From NCBI RefSeq assembly GCF_024172095.1, contig NZ_JAMZDX010000002.1, positions 1,302,001 to 1,366,000 on the forward strand: a stretch of 64,000 bases of DNA, read 5' to 3'. Within the stretch, counting starts at the first letter, position 1, and every line of letters begins with the position of its first letter. The notes beneath the pieces were generated by a model. It was given only the letters and a program-made list of their open reading frames with translations, had not been told where the DNA came from and made no database searches. This document shows, piece after piece, positions 8,799-17,163 of this stretch. Made by a program: the position numbers and the translations under genes. Origin of the DNA: Kitasatospora cinereorecta (GTDB taxonomy: Bacteria; Actinomycetota; Actinomycetes; Streptomycetales; Streptomycetaceae).

Positions 8799-9185
8799 CT
8801 AGCCGCGCACGCGCTGGTCGTACGCCAGCTGATGTGCTCGGATGTCGTCCAGGTTGGCGTCCGTCCAGGCGTAGAGGTGGCTGAGCGGCTCCAGCAGGGA
8901 CTCGCCGAGCGGGGTGAGAGAGTACTCGACCCCGATCGGCGACGTCGTCAGCACCCGCCGCGCGACCAGCCCGCTGCGCTCCAGGCGGCGCAGGGTGTGG
9001 GTCAGGACCCGCTGGGTCACGCCGTCGAGGTGGCGCTTGATCTCGTTGAACCGCCTCGGTCGGTCGAGGAACGCCAGCACCGTCATCGACCACTTGTCGG
9101 CGAGCTGGTCGAGGATCAGGCGGCTCGGGCCGTCCGACCGGTAGCCGATGCCGACGGTGGCGCTGGTCTCGAGGGTGGTGGCCAT
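8799..9185 (-). CDS. HxlR-family transcriptional regulator
   Basis: A 128-residue winged-helix protein. The ILDQLADKWSMTVLAFL and RRFNEIKRHLDGVTQRVLTHTLRRLERSGLV segments are diagnostic of HxlR. The ATG at 9185 has GGAGGA at good spacing; a longer upstream reading frame lacks a ribosome site. No Cys is seen, so it is not an obvious thiol sensor of the HypR/YodB kind. It runs in the same direction as the thiopeptide operon and starts 150 bp beyond its last gene, so it is a candidate cluster regulator. The gap holds a long inverted repeat. Confidence 0.85.
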   Translation of the reverse strand: MATTLETSATVGIGYRSDGPSRLILDQLADKWSMTVLAFLDRPRRFNEIKRHLDGVTQRVLTHTLRRLERSGLVARRVLTTSPIGVEYSLTPLGESLLEPLSHLYAWTDANLDDIRAHQLAYDQRVRG

Positions 9186-9212
9186 GGCGCGTCCTCCGTG
9201 CTCCGTCCGGTG

Positions 9213-9281
9213 CGGAAGGTGCGGTTCCGGCGCCGGACGCGCGAGCGCGGGACGGCGGGGGTGGGTGAACCGCACCTTCCG
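9213..9281. repeat. 15-bp perfect inverted repeat upstream of the HxlR gene
   Basis: CGGAAGGTGCGGTTC (9213-9227) and GAACCGCACCTTCCG (9267-9281) are exact reverse complements separated by 39 bp. Competing local hairpins exist: CGGAA/TTCCG (9213-9217 with 9225-9229) and CGTCCGG/CCGGACG (9204-9210 with 9233-9239). It could be paired operator sites, a leader RNA switch, or an end-of-operon terminator. Confidence 0.7.
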
Positions 9282-9334
9282 TGTGCAGTCGCCACCAGAC
9301 TGCTGCACCGTCACCTGGCCACGGGAGGCGTAAA

Positions 9335-9349
9335 ACTACCCTACGGAGT
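9335..9349. promoter_or_regulatory. Possible HxlR operator
   Basis: ACTACCCTACGGAGT is an imperfect palindrome (outer ACT/AGT plus one inner pair) of the loose ACT-n-AGT type used by HxlR proteins. It overlaps the stop of the last thiopeptide gene, about 150 bp upstream of the HxlR start. This is only a pattern match. Confidence 0.3.
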
Positions 9350-10502
9350 ACCTATTCGATCCGGGCGGAGCCGACTCGGTGCCGGCCGCCTGCAGCCGGC
9401 CGCCATTGTCGACGAATCCGATCAGGTCCTGGATCCGGTCCAGCGCGGTCACCCCGTGGACCTCCTCGACGGCCCGGGAGACCACGTGGCAGATCAGGTT
9501 GCGCTCCATCTCGCCGATGCCGAGCCGGTACATGTTGAGGTACATCCAGTTGAGGACGACCCGGTACTGCTGGAACTCGCTCCAGCCGCCGAGCTGGTCG
9601 GCCGCGGCCCGGTGGCCGCCGAGCGTCTTGTGGAAGGGGCTGCGGTCGGACCAGGCGCTCCAGCTCGAACCCCACGCCTGCGGGTCGCCGTTCTCGTCGG
9701 TGTTGAGCGCCAACGCCCCCGACGCCAGCAGCGCGCCGGCCCGGTTGCGGTAGCGGAGCAGGATGTCGAGCAGGCCGCTGAACGGGACGACGTCGTGGTA
9801 GTCGTCGGCCGCGGTGATCTCGACGACCCGCCGGCGGAAGTGCTCCGCACTGGCCGCGTAGACCCGGTCGAACCGTTCGCGCATGCCGTCGGGCAGCTTC
9901 GCCAGGTAGGCGTCGGCGTGTCCGCGGAAGGACAGGTACCCGTAGGTCACCGGCGGGAGGAACCGGTTCGCGGCCGCGATGAACAGGTCCACCGCGAGCG
10001 CCATCTTCGAGCCGCCGCCGCGGATGTGCTCGAGGATCTCGAACACGACCGCGTTGCTCTCGACGTAGTACTCGGCGAGCAGATCCGCCGCGGCCTGTCC
10101 GCCGAGCACGTGCAGACGCTGGTCGTGCGGTGCGATCTCGATGGTGTTGTTGGGCGCCCAGGGCGTCAGCGGCCCGCTCTCGCGCTCGTGTTCGGCGAGC
10201 CGGAGGTGGTGCGGGTGCGCCGCCCGCTCGTCCAGGACCACGGTCGACGGATGCGCCCGGAGGTACTCGTCGAGGACGCCGGTGACGGCCGGCACGACGA
10301 CCTGCGCGAAGGCCTCGTCGCTCGCCAGGACCGGGATGCGGACGTGCGGCCCGCGCCGCCAGTGCGGCTGGAAGTACACCCCGGACACCGCAGGGGACAC
10401 CGCGTCGATGAACGGGCGCACCGCGTCGAGCAGCAGGTCGGTCCGGTCGCCGCCGCTGTCGTGGCGGAAGACGTTCACGCTGCGCCATGAGGATTCCGTC
10501 AT
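9336..10502 (-). CDS. Thiopeptide-type LanB C-terminal-like protein (pyridine synthase or elimination enzyme)
   Basis: A 388-residue stand-alone relative of the LanB C-terminal (SpaB_C/thiopep_ocin) domain. Typical features are WRSVNVFRHD at the N-terminus, YFQPHWRRGPHVRI near residue 43, and WMYLNMYRLGIGEMERNLICHVVSRAVEE near residue 325. In thiomuracin-type pathways such proteins either eliminate glutamate to give dehydroalanine (TbtC) or perform the [4+2] cyclisation forming the pyridine (TbtD). This one is longer than its paralogue at 16189, which makes it the better TbtD candidate by size alone. The start overlaps the preceding LanB stop by 4 bp. Last gene of the operon. Confidence 0.8.
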   Translation of the reverse strand: MTESSWRSVNVFRHDSGGDRTDLLLDAVRPFIDAVSPAVSGVYFQPHWRRGPHVRIPVLASDEAFAQVVVPAVTGVLDEYLRAHPSTVVLDERAAHPHHLRLAEHERESGPLTPWAPNNTIEIAPHDQRLHVLGGQAAADLLAEYYVESNAVVFEILEHIRGGGSKMALAVDLFIAAANRFLPPVTYGYLSFRGHADAYLAKLPDGMRERFDRVYAASAEHFRRRVVEITAADDYHDVVPFSGLLDILLRYRNRAGALLASGALALNTDENGDPQAWGSSWSAWSDRSPFHKTLGGHRAAADQLGGWSEFQQYRVVLNWMYLNMYRLGIGEMERNLICHVVSRAVEEVHGVTALDRIQDLIGFVDNGGRLQAAGTESAPPGSNRYSVG

Positions 10503-12901
10503 TTTCCTTCTCCCAGACAGTTCAGCTCGATCAGGTACTCGCACACCCGCGGCACGCCGAGGTGATCGACGACGGCCGTCTCCGGCTCCGGCAGGACCTC
10601 GTGGAACACCGCCGCGGCGGCCGGGTCCCCGGCCAGGCGCTCGAAGGCAAGGACGAGCGGCGGCGAGCCGAGGTCGACGTACATCGGTTTGCGGCTGCGA
10701 TCGCTCGTGGGCGGGCCCGCCGGTGCGGCGCCCGTCCGCAGCACCGACACGAAGAACCGGGGCGGGATGCCGTGGTCGGCCAGCCAGGCCGCCAGCGCGA
10801 GCAGGTACTCCGCGTCGGACCGGCCGGCCCCGCGACGCGGCAGCGTCCCCGGCGGGGCCACCCAGGCGGCCCGCCGCAGCACGACGCGCCCGACGTCCAG
10901 CCGCGGCGCGTGCAGCACCCGGTCCTTGCCGCTCGCGGCGCCGGCCTCGTGCTGCAGCGGCTGGTCGGGCCGCAGCAGGATGGGGCTCTCGCCGAACGCC
11001 TCCACCAGCAGCGCCAGCACCGGCGGGAACTGCCGCTCGTAGGACAGCCCGCCGTGGACAGGACGGACCACCGCTCCGTCGTCGAGCAGGACCGGGAGCC
11101 CGTCCTCGCCCACCCCGACCGTCAGCCGGGCGGCCGGTGGGTGGTCGAGCCGGCCCGGCAGGGTGAGCTCACGCTGGTTGAGCGAGGTGGCGAGCGTCGC
11201 GGTGAACTCCGCGTACCCCCGCGTGCTCGGGTACACCGCGTCGACCGGGAGCGGATCGTCGCCAGCGTGGCGCAGCAGCCGGCGCACCTGGGACCGGCCC
11301 CGGCCGTACCCGGAGTTCACCGCGTTGACGACCAACCGGTGGCCGTCGTGCTGGGCGTACACCGCGACCGAGCCGACCGGCCGCACCCAGGCCGGCAGCG
11401 CGTCGAGCACCGGCTCGATCCGCTCCCGGTCCGACAGCGCGCTGCGGACCTCGGCGATCAGCTCGACCAGGCGGCGCACCTCGGCGACCGGGCTGGCCGC
11501 GAGGAGCCCGGTCGTCCCGGCCCCGCTGAAGGCGACCGCGGCCGGGTGCAGTCGCATGGCCTCGTGGCCGTCGCGCACCAGCTCGGCGTAGAACCGGTCG
11601 AAGGGCACGGGGGAGCCCGCGGCGAAGCGGTCCCGGATGAACGCGGCCACCGCGAGCCGGAACGGCAGCGTGTGGTCGAAGACCGCGAGGAGCCGGCAGG
11701 CGAGGGCCAGATCGTCCAGCGTCTCCTGCCAGGACGGCAGACCCGCTTCGACCACCACGCCCGGGACGACGGACTGTTCGGTCACGACGTCCCGCAGCTT
11801 TCCGGTGATGCCGAGGGCCCGCAGCCGCTCGTCCAGCACCGGCCCGAGCGCGATCCGCTGTGCCCCGTCCGCGCTCCGGTACGCGGCCAGCGCCTCCCGG
11901 ACCGGCGCCAGCCGGGGTACCCGGTCCGCCAATCGGCCGAGCGGATCGACCCCGTGCTCGTCGAAGTCCGGTCGGACGAGAAGCAGGCCGGCCGTCACGA
12001 GTGAGCGCAGGTACCCGGCCGCCTGCTCCGGCGGCGCCGGAAAGCCTGCCGTCAACTCGGCGAACGTCGGCTCACCGGCCACTGCCCGCAGGGCGTGGCG
12101 CAGCGCCGGGGTGACCGGGAGGGTGAGCAACTCCTCGGCGGGTGCCGGGCCGAGGAACCGGACCCCGTCGGCCACCAGGCGCGCGCTCGGGTTGACCCGG
12201 ACCGTCACCCCGGTCAGCTCGGCGGCCAGCGGGAGCAGGACCGACAGGTCGAGTTCGACGACCGAGCGGGCCTGCTCGGTCGCCGTCCAGCGCACCGCCG
12301 GTCCGTCGGGGACGAACCGGCCGAGGCCGCTGGCGGTGAAGGTGCTGAACGGGCTGGTCCTGGCCGCGGCGCGCGCGGCGTACACGGCCAGCCGGATCAG
12401 CTCCTGCCGTCCGGGCCTGCCCCGGAGCACGGTGTGCAGGGTGGGGCTGGCGTGCGCGAGGCCCTGGTCGAAGCGGGGATCCGTGCTGATCTGCCGCAGC
12501 CGGGCCCCGACGGCGCGGTCCGCTTCGGCCAGCAGCGCCGGCAACTGCGCACGGTGAGCACGGTACTCGCCCACTGCTCGGCCGAACTCGGCGATGTCGG
12601 AGGCGAGTTCACGGCCGAGCGCGGTACGGGCCGGTGGATCGGCGAGCAGCCGTGCCGGGTCGCGCAGCTGGTGCACGCTCCGCCGGAGCGCGACCAGCTT
12701 CGGCTTGGCCGCGGGGTCGCGCAGCGCGCCGATCACCGCGTGGCAGCGGTCGGACAGCGCCGCGGCGTCGGCCGTCAGCGCGGCCGCCGTGCGCGCCGAC
12801 GACAGCAGCGCGTCCCGCAGCCGCTCGTCCGCGAGCTGGTCGAGCACGGTGGCGGGCAGGCCCGCGACGCGTACTCCGAAGGTGGTGGCGTGGCCGGTCA
12901 T
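10499..12901 (-). CDS. LanB-type lantibiotic dehydratase N-terminal protein (second copy)
   Basis: An 800-residue protein like the glutamylation domain of split LanB dehydratases, which use glutamyl-tRNA to activate Ser/Thr. Family marks include RTSPFSTFTASGLGRF (near residue 182), VRVNPSARLVADGV (near 230), NSGYGRGRSQVRRLL (near 525) and an SxxxxPxYVDLGSP-like C-terminal stretch. The elimination domain is absent and is presumably supplied by the short LanB-C-like genes. The ATG overlaps the YcaO stop by 4 bp. It is a clear paralogue of the 17156-19804 gene, but diverged. Having two such enzymes in one cluster is unusual. Confidence 0.85.
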   Translation of the reverse strand: MTGHATTFGVRVAGLPATVLDQLADERLRDALLSSARTAAALTADAAALSDRCHAVIGALRDPAAKPKLVALRRSVHQLRDPARLLADPPARTALGRELASDIAEFGRAVGEYRAHRAQLPALLAEADRAVGARLRQISTDPRFDQGLAHASPTLHTVLRGRPGRQELIRLAVYAARAAARTSPFSTFTASGLGRFVPDGPAVRWTATEQARSVVELDLSVLLPLAAELTGVTVRVNPSARLVADGVRFLGPAPAEELLTLPVTPALRHALRAVAGEPTFAELTAGFPAPPEQAAGYLRSLVTAGLLLVRPDFDEHGVDPLGRLADRVPRLAPVREALAAYRSADGAQRIALGPVLDERLRALGITGKLRDVVTEQSVVPGVVVEAGLPSWQETLDDLALACRLLAVFDHTLPFRLAVAAFIRDRFAAGSPVPFDRFYAELVRDGHEAMRLHPAAVAFSGAGTTGLLAASPVAEVRRLVELIAEVRSALSDRERIEPVLDALPAWVRPVGSVAVYAQHDGHRLVVNAVNSGYGRGRSQVRRLLRHAGDDPLPVDAVYPSTRGYAEFTATLATSLNQRELTLPGRLDHPPAARLTVGVGEDGLPVLLDDGAVVRPVHGGLSYERQFPPVLALLVEAFGESPILLRPDQPLQHEAGAASGKDRVLHAPRLDVGRVVLRRAAWVAPPGTLPRRGAGRSDAEYLLALAAWLADHGIPPRFFVSVLRTGAAPAGPPTSDRSRKPMYVDLGSPPLVLAFERLAGDPAAAAVFHEVLPEPETAVVDHLGVPRVCEYLIELNCLGEGK

Positions 12902-14748
12902 GGGAACGGGTGGGGGTGCGGGTTGAGGTCGGCCTCGGTCAGTGGGTGCGGCGCGTGGCCGAGCCGGTGGGGGACCGTCAGCAGTCGGGGCAGCCCGGTG
13001 GTCCGCCGGTTCTGCTGGCCGAAGGTCATGGGCAGGGCGCCGGGTGCGATCACCTTCACGCAGTGCAGGCCGGCGGCCTCGTGCAGCGGTGAGGTCTGGT
13101 CGACGACCACGACGTCCATGCCGCCCGCCAGCATCCGCCCGACCGCCTCGGTCAGGTCGTCCCGCAGGTCGGTGTGGAGCGGCCAGGGCCGCCGGCCGAG
13201 CTCCTCCCAGCCGACCACGCGGTTGCCGGAGAGCAGGAAGTCGAACCGGTCGAACGCCTCCTGCGTCGCACTGCAGAGCGCGTGGTCGGACATGACCCGC
13301 ACCAGATCCGGGTCGGCGGCCATCTTCCGGGCCCGCTCCGCCTCCGCGGGGTACCTGCGCACCTCCTGCTCGACGATCGGAGCCAGTTCGCGCAGCGCGG
13401 TGAGCACGCCGGAGACCGGGTCCAGCGCCGATCCGCTGGTGCACAGGACCTTCGGCCGGGTGGTGTCACCGGTGGTGTCCTGGGCCAGGACCCAGAACGC
13501 GGGGATCCCCTCGGCCAGGGTCATGTCGAAGGCCCGCACCCGGTAGCCGGCGCGCTCGATGCGTTCGACGACGAGTCCGACGCGCGGGTCGGGCGCCCGG
13601 GCGAGGTCCACCTCCGGAAGGGGCAGCCGGGCGTACCAGGTCATCAGGAAGGCGTCGCGTTCGACGACCTCCAGGATCCCGTGCAGGATCGCCTCCTCCA
13701 GGCAGCCGCCGAGCGCGCAGCCGTTGGAGATCTCGAAGGTGAACGGCTTGTCCGGCTCGGCCCCGGGCCGCCAGTCCGTCCGGTAGTACGCGTACGTCTC
13801 CGGGACGAGCACCGGCCGGGCCTCGCGGAAGGAGTACGCCCACACCCAGTCGGTCACCGCGTCCTCGGTGAACGGCTGGTAGGTGCAGTCCGGCTGCTGG
13901 TAGCGCTCCGGGGGGAACAGGCCGAGCGAGCGCGGATCGAGGGCGTCCTTGGCGAGTTCGGCGTAGCTGCCGCGCACCGTGGTCCGCTTGCCCCAGGCCC
14001 ACTGACCGCCGAGCCGCTCCATCGCCTCGGCCACCGCGGTGGCCCGGCACGCCGCGAAGTCACTGGTACGCCCGAACCCCGCCTCGCCGCGGTAGCCGTA
14101 CTCGGCCAGGACGGCTTCGGCCAGCGGGAACAGCGACCCGCTCAGGCCGGTGGGCGGGGCGACCACGCCCGTCTCGGCGTCCACGTAGAGCGCGGTCAGC
14201 CGCGACTCGGACAGGTCGCCGATCCGGCTGGCGCCGGCCCGGGGCTTGGGCCGCGACCGGAGCGTGAGCTCGGCCCGCGCCGCCGTGTCGTCGGGCAGCG
14301 CACCGCAGACCTGGCACAAAGGGTCGGGGAGGAACGCGTGCCTGGCCAGCGACAGGTCGCGCAGGTCGAGGAACCAGCAGCAGTCCTCGGCGGCGCCCGC
14401 GTGCACCAGTTCGCGCACGGTCTCGGCGGCGAAGTCCGACAGCCAGTGCGAGGGCTCGGCCGCGATCCGGTCGTGCCCCCGCAGCTCGCCGGTCCACTGC
14501 TCGCGCCGGGGCGCACTGGAGCGCCACTTCTGCAGGCACCAGACGCAGCCGGGCTCGCCCGGCCGCACCAGCGGGCCGACCACGACCCGGCCGAGCTCGG
14601 TCCACACCGGCAGCCAGGGCCGGCCCAGGTCGTGTGCGGCGGCCCAGTCGCCGGTGTCCCAGCCGTCGCGCGCCACCACCAGCACCTCCGGTGGACGCCG
14701 AGCGACGGCGGCGGCCAGCAGGCCGTCACCGATCACCGTGGAACTCAC
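12898..14748 (-). CDS. YcaO-type azoline cyclodehydratase (second copy)
   Basis: A 616-residue TOMM cyclodehydratase that would convert Cys (or Ser/Thr) of a precursor core to azolines using ATP. Two CxxC pairs (GCVWC near residue 68, CQVC near 141) look like a structural zinc site in the partner-binding N-domain. The YcaO domain has SNGCALGGCLEEAILHGI and LEVVERDAF, the ATP/Mg2+ binding acidic motifs. The C-terminus is NPHPHPFP, the PxPxP tail expected of active azoline-forming YcaOs. GTG at 14748 follows GGGAG. It is about 67 residues longer than the other copy, mostly from N-terminal and pre-tail extensions. Confidence 0.9.
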   Translation of the reverse strand: MSSTVIGDGLLAAAVARRPPEVLVVARDGWDTGDWAAAHDLGRPWLPVWTELGRVVVGPLVRPGEPGCVWCLQKWRSSAPRREQWTGELRGHDRIAAEPSHWLSDFAAETVRELVHAGAAEDCCWFLDLRDLSLARHAFLPDPLCQVCGALPDDTAARAELTLRSRPKPRAGASRIGDLSESRLTALYVDAETGVVAPPTGLSGSLFPLAEAVLAEYGYRGEAGFGRTSDFAACRATAVAEAMERLGGQWAWGKRTTVRGSYAELAKDALDPRSLGLFPPERYQQPDCTYQPFTEDAVTDWVWAYSFREARPVLVPETYAYYRTDWRPGAEPDKPFTFEISNGCALGGCLEEAILHGILEVVERDAFLMTWYARLPLPEVDLARAPDPRVGLVVERIERAGYRVRAFDMTLAEGIPAFWVLAQDTTGDTTRPKVLCTSGSALDPVSGVLTALRELAPIVEQEVRRYPAEAERARKMAADPDLVRVMSDHALCSATQEAFDRFDFLLSGNRVVGWEELGRRPWPLHTDLRDDLTEAVGRMLAGGMDVVVVDQTSPLHEAAGLHCVKVIAPGALPMTFGQQNRRTTGLPRLLTVPHRLGHAPHPLTEADLNPHPHPFP

Positions 14749-14769
14749 GAGCGCTTCTCCCTCACCACG

Positions 14770-16185
14770 TCAGTACGTCAGTCGGAACTCGGGGCGCAGT
14801 CCGGCCGGGTGCTCCGTGCCCAGCTGCGCCATCAGCAGGCCCCGCCTGCGACCGCCCAGGCCGAACCACTCGTCCAGCACGTGCGTCAGCACGTCGTTGT
14901 GGATCCGGCTCGCCACCCCGACGGACGCGGCGGCCAGGCAGGCGCGGTGGAGCGCGGCACCGGCGGCCGCGTGCTGGACGCGGTACCAGCGCTCGCCGTA
15001 GCGCTCCTCGGCCGCGGCGGCGTCCCCGACCGGCAGCAGCCAGAGGTTCGCCGTACGGGCGCCCTGCTGGGTCAGCGAGGTGATCGCGGCCTCGCGCAGG
15101 CGATGGCGCGGATCGCCCTCGGCGACCAGCTCCAACCGGTGCTCGCCCGGGTGGTAGCGGTACGCGCCGTCCGGGACGCCGGTCACGTCGGCCACGACGC
15201 AGTGGAACTCGATCAGGTCGGGCGCCAGGTCCCAGCGTGCCCCCTGACCGTAGCCGGTGAGGACCGCGGCCAGCGTGTCGATCGACATGGCGTCGCCGCT
15301 GAACCCGCGCATCGCCGCGTGGCGGGTCCGGGTGCCGGCCGCCAGGTCGGGTGCTACGTACGGCAGGTCGATCCGCGTGCCGCCCGCCGCCGGCGCGGCC
15401 GCCAGCGGTTCGGGGCCCGGGCGGCTCTGCGCGAGCACGGCCGCGTGCACACCGGCCGCCCGCGGAAAGCCCGCCAGCGACGGGCCGCCGTACGCGGCGG
15501 GCACCGGCGGAAGCAGCTCGACGACCGCGTGCACCCCCTCCTCCCGCGGGTCGAGTCCCAGCAGCTCCGTCAGGTCGGCGTCGGGGAAGCACAGCCGGGC
15601 CCTGGGGTTCTCCTCGGCCGCGACGACCAGCGCCTGCGCGACCTGGATCCCGGACTCCAGGCAGGTGAGCCGGTAGTACATCTCGCCGTACTTGGCGGCC
15701 AGCCGCCAGAACACGTTGGTCTGCACCAGGACCGTGGTGGCCGGCCCGGACGCCGCCCAGCTCCGGTGGTCACCCGAGCGCAGCTGCACCAGCTCGTGCC
15801 GGGCCGGGTCGTAGTAGTGGACGCCGGCCGGCACCTCGGAGTCCGGACCGGCGATCACGTACCACTCCGCGCTGTAGCGGGCGCCGCCCGACGGCGTCGG
15901 CCGCCGGGTCACCAGCCACTGCAGCGGATCGTTGTCCGGGATGGTCTCGAAGCTGCCGGTGAAGGGCAGCATGTCCAGCGGGGTCAGCCACTGCGAGCGG
16001 GTGATCCCGCCGACCCCGGCGAGCACCCGGCCGAGCCGGTGCCCGGGCTGCTCCGGCGGCCACGGCAGCGGGTGCCGCGGCGCGCCCGGGTAGCTCTTCA
16101 CGATCCGGCGCGGGTACGCCTGCGGGTCCGCCACCTCGGTCGGGGTGCGGATGTCCTCCTGGTAGCGCGAGGCCTCGGTGGTCAC
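14770..16185 (-). CDS. SagB-like azoline dehydrogenase (second copy)
   Basis: A 471-residue FMN-dependent nitroreductase-fold protein with two nitroreductase-like halves. It would oxidise azolines to azoles. A KYGEMYYR segment near residue 165 carries the Lys-Tyr pair known to be catalytic in McbC-type dehydrogenases; a second half has RYGERWYRVQHAAAGAALHR near residue 390. GTG start at 16185, 3 bp after the preceding stop. It is less similar to the 19801 copy than the two YcaOs are to each other. Confidence 0.8.
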   Translation of the reverse strand: MTTEASRYQEDIRTPTEVADPQAYPRRIVKSYPGAPRHPLPWPPEQPGHRLGRVLAGVGGITRSQWLTPLDMLPFTGSFETIPDNDPLQWLVTRRPTPSGGARYSAEWYVIAGPDSEVPAGVHYYDPARHELVQLRSGDHRSWAASGPATTVLVQTNVFWRLAAKYGEMYYRLTCLESGIQVAQALVVAAEENPRARLCFPDADLTELLGLDPREEGVHAVVELLPPVPAAYGGPSLAGFPRAAGVHAAVLAQSRPGPEPLAAAPAAGGTRIDLPYVAPDLAAGTRTRHAAMRGFSGDAMSIDTLAAVLTGYGQGARWDLAPDLIEFHCVVADVTGVPDGAYRYHPGEHRLELVAEGDPRHRLREAAITSLTQQGARTANLWLLPVGDAAAAEERYGERWYRVQHAAAGAALHRACLAAASVGVASRIHNDVLTHVLDEWFGLGGRRRGLLMAQLGTEHPAGLRPEFRLTY

Positions 16186-16188
16186 GGC

Positions 16189-17163
16189 TCACACCACGCA
16201 GAGGTCGAACGCGGTCCTGGTCAGCAGCAGCCGCAGGTGGGACTCCTGGGCCGGGGCGATGCCGAGCCGGTTGCACATCAGGTGCGCGCACCGCTCCACG
16301 ATCAGCTGCGGCACCAGGCGGTTGATGTGCTCCAGCACGTCGGCCGGGGCGTCGGCGGCGGGGTAGCCGTCCGGTCCGGGCAGTGACGGTGCGTCGGCCA
16401 GGGCCTCGTCGAGCTCCCGTACGGTCGCCAGCCAGCTGCCCACCACGGACGCGTCCGGCGGGGTGGCGCCCCGGGTCGCGGCCCACACCGACTCCAGGCC
16501 CGCCCGCAGCTGGGCCTTGTTGGCCTCGAAGTACCGCTCGAACCCCGGCGACTCCAGTAGCTCCGCCGCGCCGCCGCTCTCCGACATGAACCGGGCCTGA
16601 TAGGCGAGTTCGGGCAGGATGTCGGTGAACAGCGTGCGGTTGGCGGCCAGCATGGCGAAGGCGTCCGCAGCCCGCCCGCCCGGGGTGCGACCGCGGGCGA
16701 TCAGTTCGAGCGCCAGCGCGCTGGACGCCATGAGCTGCTTCTCGACCGCCGCCAGGGCCGGGCCGGTGCCGAACACCCCGGTCTCCGGCACGTAGTCGAC
16801 GAACGCGAGCGAGTTGTCCGGGTGCAGCACCCGGTCGTAGTCGGGCATGCGCTCGCGCGCGGCGAGTTGGGCCGCGGACTCGGCGTAGTCCGCCTCGGTC
16901 ATCGGCGACTGCGACGGTGACGTCCGGAAGAACTCCGCGGCCGTCTCCTCGATGACCGCACGGACGTCCCGATCGTGCTCGGGCCGGGTGCGCACCCGCA
17001 GCCGGACGTGCGGGCCGCCCTCCCAGTAGCGCAGGAAGAAGAAGCCGTCGGCCTGCCCGGCCCGGCGCAGCCGTTCGATCACGGGCCCGACGACACCGAC
17101 GACCACGGTGTCCTGGTCGCCGTGGTGGAAGAGGTGGGCGCTGACCCAGCTCCGCTCAGACAT
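16189..17163 (-). CDS. Thiopeptide-type LanB C-terminal-like protein (TbtC/TbtD-like)
   Basis: A 324-residue stand-alone LanB-C-like protein. N-terminal WVSAHLFHHGDQD and FFFLRYWEGGPHVRLRVR (near residue 42) match the thiopep_ocin family, as does LMCNRLGIAPAQESHLRLLL near the C-terminus. Probable role: glutamate elimination (TbtC-like) or [4+2] pyridine formation (TbtD-like). Directly following LanB copy 1 with an 8-bp overlap argues for the eliminating partner, but the sequence does not decide. Its length is close to that of known elimination proteins. Confidence 0.8.
   Translation of the reverse strand: MSERSWVSAHLFHHGDQDTVVVGVVGPVIERLRRAGQADGFFFLRYWEGGPHVRLRVRTRPEHDRDVRAVIEETAAEFFRTSPSQSPMTEADYAESAAQLAARERMPDYDRVLHPDNSLAFVDYVPETGVFGTGPALAAVEKQLMASSALALELIARGRTPGGRAADAFAMLAANRTLFTDILPELAYQARFMSESGGAAELLESPGFERYFEANKAQLRAGLESVWAATRGATPPDASVVGSWLATVRELDEALADAPSLPGPDGYPAADAPADVLEHINRLVPQLIVERCAHLMCNRLGIAPAQESHLRLLLTRTAFDLCVV

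Noticed and set aside
13174..16386. Frame of about 1,070 codons on the plus strand opposite the YcaO and SagB genes
   Set aside because: Shadow of the real minus-strand genes; no recognisable domain.
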